Positions 1 through 9,091 of a stretch of 64,000 nucleotides of DNA are shown piece after piece. This DNA is from JAGDZR01 sp049115695. GTDB taxonomy: Bacteria > Bacteroidota > Bacteroidia > Cytophagales > Cyclobacteriaceae. Every line of letters starts with the position of its first letter. The first letter of the stretch is position 1. The stretch spans positions 124,001 through 188,000 of the forward strand of contig JAGDZR010000001.1 in the NCBI GenBank assembly GCA_049115695.1. The letters run 5' to 3'. Below the pieces are notes generated by a model. That model was not told the DNA's origin. It saw only the letters and a program-made list of their open reading frames with translations, and made no database searches. The position numbers and the translations under genes were made by a program.

Positions 1-1023
1 TGGTGAAAGTATCCTTTTGATCCCAAGATCATTTGAAATGATTTCGGGTGCGTTCAAGGCATGAGAAGAAAGAAGTGATTTGCGTCTTGGGCTGCTCTCC
101 AGAACCGTTCTCATTCGCATGCGCTGACAATTGGTAAACATGTTCATACAAGCATCCATGGTATAATTCATGTAATTGCTATACATGTCGGAGCTTCCAC
201 AGCTTTCTTGTCGCGAGTTGGGGCATTTCTTATCATAGTTGGACACTTGATCCGGGGTGTCACTGCAGTAATCATCTGCGTCACATCCCCCATCTCCCCA
301 GGTATGCCTAAGTCCGAGGAAATGGCCGATTTCATGTGTAAGCGATCTTCCAAAGCTTGGGAAACTTGGAGCATTTGGGTTGATGCCAAAATATTTGTAG
401 TCGACAAAAACCGCATCTGTCAATCGATTGTTGTTGATGTCAGGTATACCATCAATGTCTGTAAACGGAAATGAAGCCCAACCGATATGACTGCTAATGT
501 CAATGACGTATAGGTTGAGATAGTCTTCGGCAGGCCAATAGCTGTGGTTGGTAATCAATCTATTTCCTTCGAAAGGAAATTGTGGCTGACTTCCTTTTTT
601 ACGAACAATCCCCGTCGTTGGGAGCCCATTTGGGTTTTGCCTCGCCAGCACAAATTCGATTTCCGTGTCTGATGCAAAGTCAAGAAATTCTTCAGGCGTG
701 CTTTCCCTGTCTGGATTTCTTCGCCTAAAATCCTCATTGACTATTCTCAATTGTTCATAAATCAGATCATCGGAAATATTGGTACCAACTCCGATAGATT
801 CACCATTATGTATGACATGGACAACAATGGGGATTGTATAGACTCCATTTTTAGTGAAATCTCTACGCTGAAATAATCTGGACTCTTTCTTTTTTAGCCA
901 TTTTTCAAAGGACAGGGTTGATTCTTTTCGATTTTGAAAATAGTCCTGATCAACCGCGCATCTCTGCTGCGCAAATAGGGGATGATAAAATAAAAAGATA
1001 ATTACAATTACGAGGTATCTCAT
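1..1023 (-). CDS. M43 family zinc metalloprotease, 3' end outside window
   Basis: The reading frame is open for all 341 codons from an ATG at 1023 to the window edge without a stop, so the C-terminus is missing. Residues 1-19 form a signal peptide ending FA before QQR. The zinc-binding motif HEIGHFLGLRH lies at residues 230-240 and matches the HExxHxxGxxH signature of pappalysin/cytophagalysin (M43) metzincins. A Met-turn candidate, MNYTMD, follows at about 285-290. Several cysteines downstream of the zinc site fit the disulfide-bonded M43 fold. It is probably an exported protease. Whether it carries a type IX secretion sorting tail cannot be seen. It precedes nfu on the opposite strand's lower coordinates, with only 3 bases between them. 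Family assignment is confident; the substrate is unknown. Confidence 0.88.
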   Translation of the reverse strand, partial: MRYLVIVIIFLFYHPLFAQQRCAVDQDYFQNRKESTLSFEKWLKKKESRLFQRRDFTKNGVYTIPIVVHVIHNGESIGVGTNISDDLIYEQLRIVNEDFRRRNPDRESTPEEFLDFASDTEIEFVLARQNPNGLPTTGIVRKKGSQPQFPFEGNRLITNHSYWPAEDYLNLYVIDISSHIGWASFPFTDIDGIPDINNNRLTDAVFVDYKYFGINPNAPSFPSFGRSLTHEIGHFLGLRHTWGDGGCDADDYCSDTPDQVSNYDKKCPNSRQESCGSSDMYSNYMNYTMDACMNMFTNCQRMRMRTVLESSPRRKSLLSSHALNAPEIISNDLGIKRILSP

Positions 1024-1026
1024 CCA

Positions 1027-1305
1027 TCAGTTTACAAACGGAAGTTTCGCATCCAGGTCATCTGGAGAAGTTACGTTTATTGCCTTAACTCTTTTGATTT
1101 CCGGTACCGCTTTGATGACCGCCTCTTCGACACCAGCTTTGAGTGTCATGGTAGACATTGGACATGAACCACAATTGCCCAACAACTCCAAAATCAAAGT
1201 GTCATTGTCTACTCCTAATACCCTGACATTACCACCATCAGCTTCCAGATAAGGTCTGATGTTGTCCAATGCATTTTCAATTTTCTGTTCTAGTTCAGCC
1301 GTCAT
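1027..1305 (-). CDS. NifU-like Fe-S scaffold/carrier protein (Nfu domain)
   Basis: This 92-residue protein is a stand-alone Nfu domain. The C45-x2-C48 pair in GNCGSCPMS is the site where Nfu proteins assemble or carry a 4Fe-4S cluster between subunits of a dimer. The N-terminal half has the usual ALDNIRPYLEADGG pattern. It has no A-type degenerate N-terminal domain as in E. coli NfuA, so it is the short form common in Bacteroidota. It lies 10 bases downstream of mrp on the same strand, consistent with a two-gene Fe-S maturation operon. It acts in the cytoplasm, delivering clusters to apo-enzymes. Confidence 0.93.
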   Translation of the reverse strand: MTAELEQKIENALDNIRPYLEADGGNVRVLGVDNDTLILELLGNCGSCPMSTMTLKAGVEEAVIKAVPEIKRVKAINVTSPDDLDAKLPFVN

Positions 1306-1315
1306 TGTTCAGGAG

Positions 1316-2410
1316 TTAAACGTTTACTTCTACCGTTTTAGTTTCCGGTGCGATGGCATTTCTTATTGCTACATTTCTAGCCAGCTCTTCGGCGAGCGAC
1401 TTATATGAATCTGCCGTGATATCATCCTTCATGACTACAGGATACCCTGAGTCACCAGACTCACGGATAGATTGCACGATTGGGATTTGGCCTAAAAATG
1501 GAATTTCATGCTTAAGAGCTAAATCCTTTCCTCCATCTTTTCCAAAAATATAGTATTTGTTATCCGGCAATTCTTCTGGAGTAAAGTAGGCCATATTTTC
1601 AACCAATCCCAATATGGGGACGTTGATCTGAGGCTGCTTGAACATGGCTATGCCTTTCTGAGCATCAGCCAATGCGACCTTTTGAGGAGTAGTTACAATA
1701 ATCGCTCCGGTTACTGGAACTGTCTGGACCAGCGTAAGGTGAATGTCACTTGTTCCGGGAGGAAGGTCAATCAGCAGGTAATCTAGTTCACCCCATTTGG
1801 CATCCGAAATGAATTGTTTCAGGGCAGAACTGGCCATTGGGCCTCTCCATACGACTGCATTATCTGCAGGAGCCAAAAAACCAATAGAAATTAACTTAAC
1901 GCCATATTGTTCGATTGGAACAATGAGATTTTTCCCATTTTCCTGACTCACCATTGGTTGTTCATTTTCGCAATTGAACATGGTAGGAATACTTGGGCCA
2001 AAAATATCCGCATCGATGAGCCCTACATCAGCGCCAGTTTTAGCTAGTGCAACAGCCAAATTAGCAGCAGTAGTAGATTTTCCAACTCCACCTTTTCCTG
2101 AGGATACTGCAATGATGTTTTTAACACCTGGTAACACGGGACCTTCATCCCTTATAGAGGTAACAGAAGAGGTCATGTTAATGGCTAAATCTACCTCTGC
2201 GCCCAGATGTCTTTCGATCGCCCCTTCACAATCTTTACGGATCATTTCCTTCAACGGACATGCAGGTGTGGTAAGTACAACATCAAAACTGATCTTGTTA
2301 CCCTCAATATCGATATTCTTGATCATGTTCAGCGTGACCAGATCTTGTTTGAGATCCGGATCCTGAACTTCTTTCAATGCCTTTAGTACCTGTTCTTTCG
2401 TTACTCCCAT
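1316..2410 (-). CDS. mrp: Mrp/NBP35 family Fe-S carrier P-loop ATPase
   Basis: The 364-residue protein has an N-terminal MIP18/DUF59 domain (about residues 1-85, with DVVLTTPACPLKE including C51) fused to a MinD-like ATPase. The deviant Walker A SSGKGGVGKS is at 103-112 and IDLPPGTSD forms the Walker B-like segment. Mrp/ApbC proteins bind and transfer 4Fe-4S clusters in the cytoplasm. The CxxC seen near the C-terminus of many homologues is absent; the equivalent loop reads YFTPEELPDN. The gene is followed at once by the nfu gene, which supports a joint role in Fe-S cluster delivery. Divergent from dnaG, with about 180 bases between the two starts. Confidence 0.93.
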   Translation of the reverse strand: MGVTKEQVLKALKEVQDPDLKQDLVTLNMIKNIDIEGNKISFDVVLTTPACPLKEMIRKDCEGAIERHLGAEVDLAINMTSSVTSIRDEGPVLPGVKNIIAVSSGKGGVGKSTTAANLAVALAKTGADVGLIDADIFGPSIPTMFNCENEQPMVSQENGKNLIVPIEQYGVKLISIGFLAPADNAVVWRGPMASSALKQFISDAKWGELDYLLIDLPPGTSDIHLTLVQTVPVTGAIIVTTPQKVALADAQKGIAMFKQPQINVPILGLVENMAYFTPEELPDNKYYIFGKDGGKDLALKHEIPFLGQIPIVQSIRESGDSGYPVVMKDDITADSYKSLAEELARNVAIRNAIAPETKTVEVNV

Positions 2411-2561
2411 TTTTGCTATCTTCTCACTGCAATTTTAGGCAAGAATGATGATAACTGACCTATTGTTCTTCAGTAGAGGCGACATTTGTTTGGGTTAGTT
2501 CAGTCATCTTTTCATATTTATCATGAAAAGTAGTCGGGAACATTATTCCACTTATTAGTCT

Positions 2562-2569
2562 TAGTTTTG
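2562..2569 (+). promoter_or_regulatory. Putative -7 promoter element of dnaG
   Basis: The octamer TAGTTTTG matches the Bacteroidota -7 consensus TAnnTTTG. It sits about 24 bases before the TTG start of dnaG, so the leader would be short. No clear TTG -33 box is found at the expected distance, which lowers confidence. Confidence 0.4.
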
Positions 2570-2592
2570 CAGCCCTTATTTATGCAAAGGAT

Positions 2593-4527
2593 TTGATCAG
2601 TCAGACCACCATAGACGCTGTTAGAAACACCATGGACATTGTGGAAGTGGTGAGCGATTTTGTGGATCTGAAAAAATCAGGATCCAGTTACAAGGCACTC
2701 AGCCCTTTTTCGTCTGAAAAAACTCCGTCATTTTACGTTGTTCCTTCTAAACAAATTTTCAAAGATTTCTCATCAGGTAAAGGGGGTGATGCGATCACAT
2801 TCGTTAAGGAAATTGATGGACTCAGTTATATAGAAGCCATCAAATACCTTGCGCAGAAGTATGGAATTGAGATTGTTGAGGAAGAGCGAACTGATGAGCA
2901 GCTAGAAAGCCAAAATAGGCTTGAGAGCTTGTACATCGTTATGAACTTTGCGGCTGAGTATTTTACCAATCTGCTCAGAAATCATGAGGAAGGGCAGAGC
3001 ATTGGATTGTCCTATTTCAGGGAAAGATCATTTTCTGACGAAACTATTGAGAATTTCAGATTAGGTTATTCGCTGAATGTTTGGGATCATTTTTTGCAAG
3101 AAGCTAAAGCCAAAGGCTACAGCCAGGAACTGGTCGAGGAGGCAGGACTTGTGATTGCCAAAGAGGACGGAAAAGTTTATGACCGATTTAGGGGGCGAGT
3201 CATTTTTCCGATTATGAATATCACGGGTAAGGTGATTGCATTTGGAGCTCGAATACTTGCCTCTGAAAAACAAGCTAAACAACCAAAGTATCTCAATTCA
3301 CCGGAAACAGAGCTATACAATAAGAGTAGAGTACTGTACGGTATGTTTCAATCAAAACAAAGTATTCGTCAGCAAGACAATTGCTATTTGGTTGAAGGAT
3401 ATACCGATGTAATCTCATTGCATCAGGCAGGTGTAACGAATGTGGTTTCATCATCAGGTACCGCACTGACGGGCGATCAGGCCAAACTGATCAGACGCTA
3501 TACTCAGAATGTGACCATCCTTTTTGATGGAGATGCCGCAGGATTGAGAGCTTCTTTCAGAGGTATTGACATATTGCTAGAAAGTGACCTGAATGTCAAA
3601 GCTGTTCCACTACCTGAGGGAGAGGATCCTGATAGTTACTGCAAACAACTCGGGACCACCGCATTTGAGCATTATCTGACTTCAAAAGCGCAAGACTTTA
3701 TCCAGTTTAAGACTTCAATTTTACTGGCGGATGTAGCGCATGACCCAGTTAGGAAGGCAGGAGTGGTGCATGAAATCGTAGATAGCATAGCCATTATTGG
3801 AGATAGTATTAAGCGATCTCTTTACATCAAGGAGTGTGCTAATATGTTGGAAATCAGCGAGTCAGTGCTGATCGTTGAATTAAACAAGGTTCTACTCGAT
3901 AAGAGTAAGAAAGAAAGACAATCTCAAGTAGTCAAGCCAGCGCTCCATGAGGAGGTGCCAATGCCTGTTGAGGATGAGCAGATAAAGACGCTTGATGGAG
4001 AAAAGGTTGTGCAACTTCAAGAAAAGGAAAGTATTCGATTGCTAATCAATTATGGCAGTAGTACTGTAGAGGTGGATGGTGTTCAGGTAGCTATGGTTGA
4101 TTACATCAGACAGGAGTCTGAAGAAATTGAGTTTTTAAATCCTGTCTACAATCGGATCATTAAGGTGATCATGGACCGAAGAGATGATGGTCTGTTTACT
4201 GATGTGAAAGATCTTCTCGAAATAGATGACGAAGAAATGCATGCCATGGTGATAGAACTCAGTGCATCTAAGTACGAAATCAGTCAATTTTGGAAGGAGA
4301 AATTCGATATAATTGTGGATTTGGAGGAGAATTTCCTTAAAAAATCAGCCATGACGAATGTGCTTAGATTGAAATTTTGGTTACTACAGAAATTTATTGA
4401 AACAAAGGCGGAAGAATTGAAATCCGCAACAGAAGAAAAAATTGATGAGATACTTGACGAGATGACCATGATGAAGGAGGTGCAAATTGACATTGCTAAA
4501 ATTTTGGGAAACGTTACCATCAAATAA
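2593..4527 (+). CDS. dnaG: DNA primase DnaG with a ligand-less zinc-ribbon domain
   Basis: The 644-residue protein synthesizes RNA primers at the replication fork. It starts at TTG (2593), because the family begins MIS and no in-frame ATG fits. The TOPRIM catalytic core is intact: LVEGYTDV near residue 267 and the metal-binding FDGDAAG with D312 and D314. The N-terminal CHC2 zinc-ribbon fold is recognisable (SPFSSEKTPSF, then FKDFSSGKGGD), but all four zinc ligands are replaced: Ser37, Ser40, Asp58 and Ser61 stand where Cys-x2-His and Cys-x2-Cys are expected. The C-terminal 150 residues are the helicase-binding region. The sequence otherwise looks like a functional housekeeping primase. Confidence 0.95.
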   Translation: MISQTTIDAVRNTMDIVEVVSDFVDLKKSGSSYKALSPFSSEKTPSFYVVPSKQIFKDFSSGKGGDAITFVKEIDGLSYIEAIKYLAQKYGIEIVEEERTDEQLESQNRLESLYIVMNFAAEYFTNLLRNHEEGQSIGLSYFRERSFSDETIENFRLGYSLNVWDHFLQEAKAKGYSQELVEEAGLVIAKEDGKVYDRFRGRVIFPIMNITGKVIAFGARILASEKQAKQPKYLNSPETELYNKSRVLYGMFQSKQSIRQQDNCYLVEGYTDVISLHQAGVTNVVSSSGTALTGDQAKLIRRYTQNVTILFDGDAAGLRASFRGIDILLESDLNVKAVPLPEGEDPDSYCKQLGTTAFEHYLTSKAQDFIQFKTSILLADVAHDPVRKAGVVHEIVDSIAIIGDSIKRSLYIKECANMLEISESVLIVELNKVLLDKSKKERQSQVVKPALHEEVPMPVEDEQIKTLDGEKVVQLQEKESIRLLINYGSSTVEVDGVQVAMVDYIRQESEEIEFLNPVYNRIIKVIMDRRDDGLFTDVKDLLEIDDEEMHAMVIELSASKYEISQFWKEKFDIIVDLEENFLKKSAMTNVLRLKFWLLQKFIETKAEELKSATEEKIDEILDEMTMMKEVQIDIAKILGNVTIK

Positions 4528-4556
4528 TTGGTTAATAACAACATAACAGCATATAA

Positions 4557-5771
4557 ATGAGCGACAATACAAAACTGGATAGCATTGAGGAGGCGATAGA
4601 GGCCATAAAAAACGGCGAAATCATTATTGTTGTCGATGATGAGGATCGTGAGAATGAGGGAGACTTTATTGTCGCTGCAGAGAAAACAACCCCTGAGGTC
4701 ATCAATTTCATGACGAAGGAGGGGCGTGGATTGATTTGCGCGCCAATACTTGAAAAAAGATGCGAAGAGCTAGACCTGGATTTAATGGTCGGGAAAAATA
4801 CTGCAGTTCACGAAACCCCTTTTACCGTTTCGGTTGATTTGAAAGGGCATGGTACTACTACAGGTATATCCACATCTGATAGAGCGGCTACCATTATAGC
4901 GCTTGCAGATCCTGACACGCATCCTGATGATTTGGGTAGACCTGGTCATATTTTCCCGCTTAAGGCAAAACAAGGTGGGGTATTGCGGCGGGCAGGTCAT
5001 ACCGAGGCAGCAGTGGATTTTTGTCGTTTAGCGGGTTTAACACCAGCAGGTGTGCTTGTTGAAATTCTGAATGAAGACGGCACAATGGCAAGACTTCCTG
5101 ACCTGAGGGTCATTGCTGATAAATTCAATTTGAGATTAGTGTCAATACGCGACCTGATAGAATATCGAATGCACAAGGAGTCCTTGATTGAAGAACTCAT
5201 AGATGTGGATATGCCAACGGACCATGGAGATTTTAAATTGAAAGCGTTCAAACAGACCAACACAGGTGAAACTCATCTCGCTTTATACAAGGGTGAATGG
5301 GATAAGGATGAACCGATTATGGTCAGGGTGCATTCATCATGTGTGACTGGAGATATTTTTGGATCTTGCCGGTGTGACTGTGGGCCGCAATTGTATAATG
5401 CGATGGAGATGGTAGATAAGGAAGGTAAGGGTGTCGTACTTTATATGAATCAGGAAGGAAGGGGAATTGGCCTGATCAACAAACTGAAGACGTATAAGCT
5501 ACAAGAAGAGGGATTGGATACAGTAGAAGCCAATCTTAAACTTGGGTTCAAAGGAGATCAGCGTGACTATGGTGTTGGAGCACAAATATTGAATCACCTG
5601 GGGGTTAGGAAACTTAAGTTGATCACTAATAATCCGACTAAAAGAGTGGGATTAATGGGATATGGCCTGGAAATTGTAGAGAACGTACCTATTGAAATTT
5701 TTCCAAACAAACATAACCAGCGTTATTTGGAAACGAAACGCGATAAAATGGGACATGATATTTTGAAGTAA
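4557..5771 (+). CDS. ribBA: Bifunctional DHBP synthase / GTP cyclohydrolase II
   Basis: The 404-residue fusion carries the two entry reactions of riboflavin synthesis. The N-terminal half (about 1-200) is 3,4-dihydroxy-2-butanone-4-phosphate synthase, with the acidic Mg-binding loop DDEDRENEGD at 27-36. The C-terminal half is GTP cyclohydrolase II, with zinc ligands C262, C273 and C275 within CVTGDIFGSCRCDC and the catalytic segment MNQEGRGIGL. Length is typical for the fusion. It lies 29 bases after dnaG and directly abuts the next gene, whose ATG follows its stop codon without a gap. No FMN riboswitch can fit in the short spacer upstream. Confidence 0.97.
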   Translation: MSDNTKLDSIEEAIEAIKNGEIIIVVDDEDRENEGDFIVAAEKTTPEVINFMTKEGRGLICAPILEKRCEELDLDLMVGKNTAVHETPFTVSVDLKGHGTTTGISTSDRAATIIALADPDTHPDDLGRPGHIFPLKAKQGGVLRRAGHTEAAVDFCRLAGLTPAGVLVEILNEDGTMARLPDLRVIADKFNLRLVSIRDLIEYRMHKESLIEELIDVDMPTDHGDFKLKAFKQTNTGETHLALYKGEWDKDEPIMVRVHSSCVTGDIFGSCRCDCGPQLYNAMEMVDKEGKGVVLYMNQEGRGIGLINKLKTYKLQEEGLDTVEANLKLGFKGDQRDYGVGAQILNHLGVRKLKLITNNPTKRVGLMGYGLEIVENVPIEIFPNKHNQRYLETKRDKMGHDILK

Positions 5772-6377
5772 ATGAATAAGTTGCTTTTGACCATAGCGTG
5801 CTTGCTCGGTGTAACCACCTCGATAGCTCAGTTTTCAAAAGAAGAATGGCATAACGGGTTTCTCGTGACTCAAGAAGGAGATACTGTCAGAGGGAAAATT
5901 AAATATGACATGGAAACCAATAGCTTACAGATGGCCTCAAGAGGTTCCTTGAAAGCCTACTCAAGCTATAACATATTCTTTTTTGAAATATTTGATGAGA
6001 TATACAAGAACTATCGACAGTTCTATACTCTTCCTTTTCAGTACAGGAGCAATTATGAAACTCCGATACTTTTTGAAGTACTTTATGAAGGAGAACTGTC
6101 TCTTTTGGCACGTGAAAAAGTGGTGCGCGAGACCACCTCTATAGGTAGCAATGGATTTTATCCTAACTACAATGTCACACAAAATGTCTTGCAATATGAT
6201 TTCTTTTTTGTCAATAAATCAGGCAAGATCACATACTATCAGGGATCAAAAGCGGAAATATTGGATATCATGTCCAGGAAAAGAGATCAGATAAAAAAAT
6301 TCATTAAGAAAAACCGACTCAAAACGGACGAATTGAAAGATTTGATAAGAATCACTTCTTTTTACAGCTCAATATAA
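5772..6377 (+). CDS. Exported protein of unknown function, paralogue of 11918-12592
   Basis: The 201-residue protein has a signal peptide (MNKLLLTIACLLG..., cleavage after SIAQ). The rest is rich in Tyr and Phe, and the C-terminus is basic: RKRDQIKKFIKKNRLKT followed by a short acidic helix. I do not recognise a named family. It shares its plan and C-terminal signature (K-K-[FY]-[IV]-K-K-N-[RK]-L-K, then D-L-x-x-[LI]) with the gene at 11918-12592. The start directly follows the ribBA stop and surE begins 2 bases after its own stop, so the three are probably cotranscribed. Likely periplasmic or outer-membrane associated. Confidence 0.8.
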   Translation: MNKLLLTIACLLGVTTSIAQFSKEEWHNGFLVTQEGDTVRGKIKYDMETNSLQMASRGSLKAYSSYNIFFFEIFDEIYKNYRQFYTLPFQYRSNYETPILFEVLYEGELSLLAREKVVRETTSIGSNGFYPNYNVTQNVLQYDFFFVNKSGKITYYQGSKAEILDIMSRKRDQIKKFIKKNRLKTDELKDLIRITSFYSSI

Positions 6378-6379
6378 AA

Positions 6380-7150
6380 ATGGAAAAACCACTTATACTG
6401 ATCACCAATGACGATGGTATCACCGCAAAAGGAATCAGGAAATTAGTTGAATTGATGACTACTTTGGGAGAAGTGGTAGTAGTGGCTCCAGATAGCCCCC
6501 AATCAGGCATGGGACATGCCATCACTGTGGGTGATACGCTCAGACTAAAGAAAAATCAAATTTTTGAGAATATTGAAGCTTACGAATGCAGTGGAACACC
6601 GGCAGACTGTGTCAAGCTAGCCAAGCATCATTTGCTCAAGGATCGTAAACTGGATTTGGTGGTGAGTGGGATCAATCACGGCAGCAATACTTCGATCAGT
6701 GTGCTCTATTCAGGAACAATGAGTGCCGCAATCGAAGCGGCTATTGAAGGTACACCGGCAATAGGTTTTTCGCTATGCGATTACAGCCATGGTGCTGATA
6801 TGTCTCACGTCGATGCTTATGTGACCAAAATAGCCGAGCAATGTCTTTCAAAAGGTGTCCCTAAGGGGATAGCGCTGAATGTGAACATTCCACCTTTACA
6901 AAACAGTTCTATCAAAGGCATAAAAGTGTGCAGGCAGGCCAATGCCAGATGGGAAGAGGACTTTGATCGTAGAATAGATCCGCATGGTAGAGAGTATTTC
7001 TGGATGATGGGTAATTTCATCAATCATGACAAGGGAGAAGATAATGATGAATGGGCGATTGCCAATAATTATGTATCAATCGTGCCATGTCAGTTTGATA
7101 TGACTGGACATTATGCTATAAATAGGCTTAATGACGACTGGGATATATAA
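6380..7150 (+). CDS. surE: 5'/3'-nucleotidase SurE
   Basis: The 256-residue protein begins with the hallmark LILITNDDG (D11, D12 coordinate the metal) and has VVVAPDSPQSG and SGINHGSN, all conserved in SurE. SurE hydrolyses nucleoside 5'- and 3'-monophosphates and short polyphosphates in a divalent-metal-dependent way and is linked to stress survival. Length is normal. It follows the small exported gene with a 2-base gap, as the last gene of a ribBA-containing unit. The next gene converges from the other strand with a 4-base spacer. Confidence 0.96.
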   Translation: MEKPLILITNDDGITAKGIRKLVELMTTLGEVVVVAPDSPQSGMGHAITVGDTLRLKKNQIFENIEAYECSGTPADCVKLAKHHLLKDRKLDLVVSGINHGSNTSISVLYSGTMSAAIEAAIEGTPAIGFSLCDYSHGADMSHVDAYVTKIAEQCLSKGVPKGIALNVNIPPLQNSSIKGIKVCRQANARWEEDFDRRIDPHGREYFWMMGNFINHDKGEDNDEWAIANNYVSIVPCQFDMTGHYAINRLNDDWDI

Positions 7151-7154
7151 TTCA

Positions 7155-8387
7155 TTATTCTTTCCAGAAGGGAATATCAGCTAGAGGAGTCCATTCCCCT
7201 TTATTCAGGCCCTCATTAAATGAGAAGAGTTCTACTACCATGGAGTGCTTACCTGTGTTTAGCTTTTCCAGGTTGTAATACCCTATCAGGCCCAATCTGT
7301 TTGTTTTAGGATTACGACCAAATACAAGGTTGTCAAGCATTTGTTGACTACCTGAAATACTCATTCGAACACTATTTCTAAACGCTTCTTCATTGGAACC
7401 ATCAGGAGCATCCAAAAGTAGTACAAGTTGATCGTCATATTCCGGCAAATACTCTATGAATACCATCAGTGTGGCATATTCGGCCACTACATCGCGTCCG
7501 ATCTGTACAGGCGGCTTATATGCTCCTTCACTCCAGTGATTCAGGTAATGATAGTCAATGTATTTACCGTAATCTGCGACTTCCTCTTTATAAAGTTTTC
7601 CATCGTAATATGGTTTGATCAACTGCTGAGCTGTCATGGTACTATAAGCGGATATACCCGAAATGCTCAAAATGCCAACTGCCATTGGCGCAATCCGTTT
7701 TGGCGTTAATCGAGCCATGAGAATTTGAGTAATAGGACGCATGATAAACGATAAGCTGATCGTGTCCATGATCCTGTAGATTGGAAAAAACAAAGGGCCA
7801 AGGGTTTGAGATTTCCGGAACTTCATATCACCCATTGCGTCTATGACTGTGATAATAAAGAGCAAACCAAAAACAAGGATAATGATCAGAAAGATAGTTA
7901 TTGGTAGATTTAGATAGAGCATTAGAATGGATGATAGCAAGACCAAAATGCCAATAACTGAGAGCATAAATCGAATAGTTATGGCAAAGACCAAGCTGGC
8001 AATGTTCTCAACTTTCTGAATGTATTGGGCAATATTCGTACTATCCGTTACCGTATATCGAAACAAGGGATGAAGTTCATTTATCCTGCTCGATCCGATT
8101 CCGTCTGGAAATACAAAGCTCAAACCAATCAGTCCAGTCCAATACGCCCTAATGAGGAGATGAAAAATAAAAAGAGTCTTGATGCCTTCAATAGCTATGA
8201 TCATCAAAAAGATAATGATAGAGGTGCCGGGAAAATGAAGTCCAAGGAAGACTTTGGCATCACGAAACCAGTAGATAAAATCATCTGAAAGGGTGAGGAG
8301 GGTGAAAATCGCGCCTCCGGATATTAGGATTTCTGGTTCCCAGGAGTTTTGTTGAATTTTTCTCAGCCACTTAGGTGTATTGCTCAT
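7155..8387 (-). CDS. Multi-pass inner-membrane protein of unknown function
   Basis: The 410-residue protein has about five hydrophobic segments in its first 245 residues: ISGGAIFTLLTL, GTSIIIFLMIIAIEG, a long pair at roughly 135-185, and MAVGILSISGISA near 235. About 160 polar residues follow and probably face the periplasm or cytoplasm as one domain. No signal peptide, enzyme motif or transporter signature is visible. It stands alone, convergent with surE and divergent from the ECF sigma gene. I recognise no family. Confidence 0.75.
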   Translation of the reverse strand: MSNTPKWLRKIQQNSWEPEILISGGAIFTLLTLSDDFIYWFRDAKVFLGLHFPGTSIIIFLMIIAIEGIKTLFIFHLLIRAYWTGLIGLSFVFPDGIGSSRINELHPLFRYTVTDSTNIAQYIQKVENIASLVFAITIRFMLSVIGILVLLSSILMLYLNLPITIFLIIILVFGLLFIITVIDAMGDMKFRKSQTLGPLFFPIYRIMDTISLSFIMRPITQILMARLTPKRIAPMAVGILSISGISAYSTMTAQQLIKPYYDGKLYKEEVADYGKYIDYHYLNHWSEGAYKPPVQIGRDVVAEYATLMVFIEYLPEYDDQLVLLLDAPDGSNEEAFRNSVRMSISGSQQMLDNLVFGRNPKTNRLGLIGYYNLEKLNTGKHSMVVELFSFNEGLNKGEWTPLADIPFWKE

Positions 8388-8492
8388 AGATTCAAGATAG
8401 AAAAAACTTTTTACCCAGTCCAGTCACAGCACCTGATGAATAATCTCAGGATTCATAACTAGGAGCTATTGCTATTTTAATATACTTGCCAT

Positions 8493-9071
8493 GTGGCAAA
8501 TGATGGCGCGATAAGTTTAGGTCTAACAGATTTATCTGATGAATCAGTATTCGAGTCAGTGTTTCATGAGTTGTATGCTCCATTGGCCGGATTCGCATTA
8601 AAGTATGTAAATGATTCGGATGTGGCAGAGGAAATTGTACAGGATACATTTACGAGTGTTTGGGTGAAAGTGAATCAGATTCAAATTCAGACTACAGTCA
8701 AGTCATATTTATACGGGGCTGTACGTAATGCTTGTCTTAATTATTTAAAGCATAACCAAATCATTCATGTTCACCAGCAGTATGTGAAAAGACAAGGTGT
8801 CCAAACCGATGCGATTGATTTTTTGGAATTGGAAGAACTGCAATCCAAAGTTGACGATGCGTTGAGAAAAGTGCCTGAAAAATGTCGACAAATATTTATG
8901 CTCAATCGTTTTGAGGGGAAGAAATATCGTGAAATAGCAGATGAGCTCGATATCTCTATTAAGACAGTTGAGAACCAAATGGGGAAAGCTTTAAAGATCA
9001 TGAAACAGGAACTACAACAATATCTTCCTGCCATAGTGATTATTTTATTATTGAATGGGGGTAAATTTTGA
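8493..9071 (+). CDS. ECF-type RNA polymerase sigma-70 factor
   Basis: The 192-residue protein has sigma region 2 (FHELYAPLAGFALKY and VAEEIVQDTFTSVW) and region 4 (VPEKCRQIFMLNRFEGKKYREIADELDIS ends in a helix-turn-helix). A GTG start at 8493 is used; the overlapping ATG at 8491 is in another frame and soon hits a stop. The C-terminal tail is hydrophobic (AIVIILLLN), which is unusual for a cytoplasmic sigma factor and may be a membrane contact. The FecR anti-sigma gene follows after 20 bases, so this is a FecI-type cell-surface signalling sigma factor. Confidence 0.93.
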   Translation: MANDGAISLGLTDLSDESVFESVFHELYAPLAGFALKYVNDSDVAEEIVQDTFTSVWVKVNQIQIQTTVKSYLYGAVRNACLNYLKHNQIIHVHQQYVKRQGVQTDAIDFLELEELQSKVDDALRKVPEKCRQIFMLNRFEGKKYREIADELDISIKTVENQMGKALKIMKQELQQYLPAIVIILLLNGGKF

Positions 9072-9091
9072 CTTGCTTGTCAAAGAATTGA

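Noticed and set aside
4528..4556. FMN riboswitch before ribBA
   Set aside because: The spacer to dnaG is only 29 bases and has no conserved FMN-aptamer segments.
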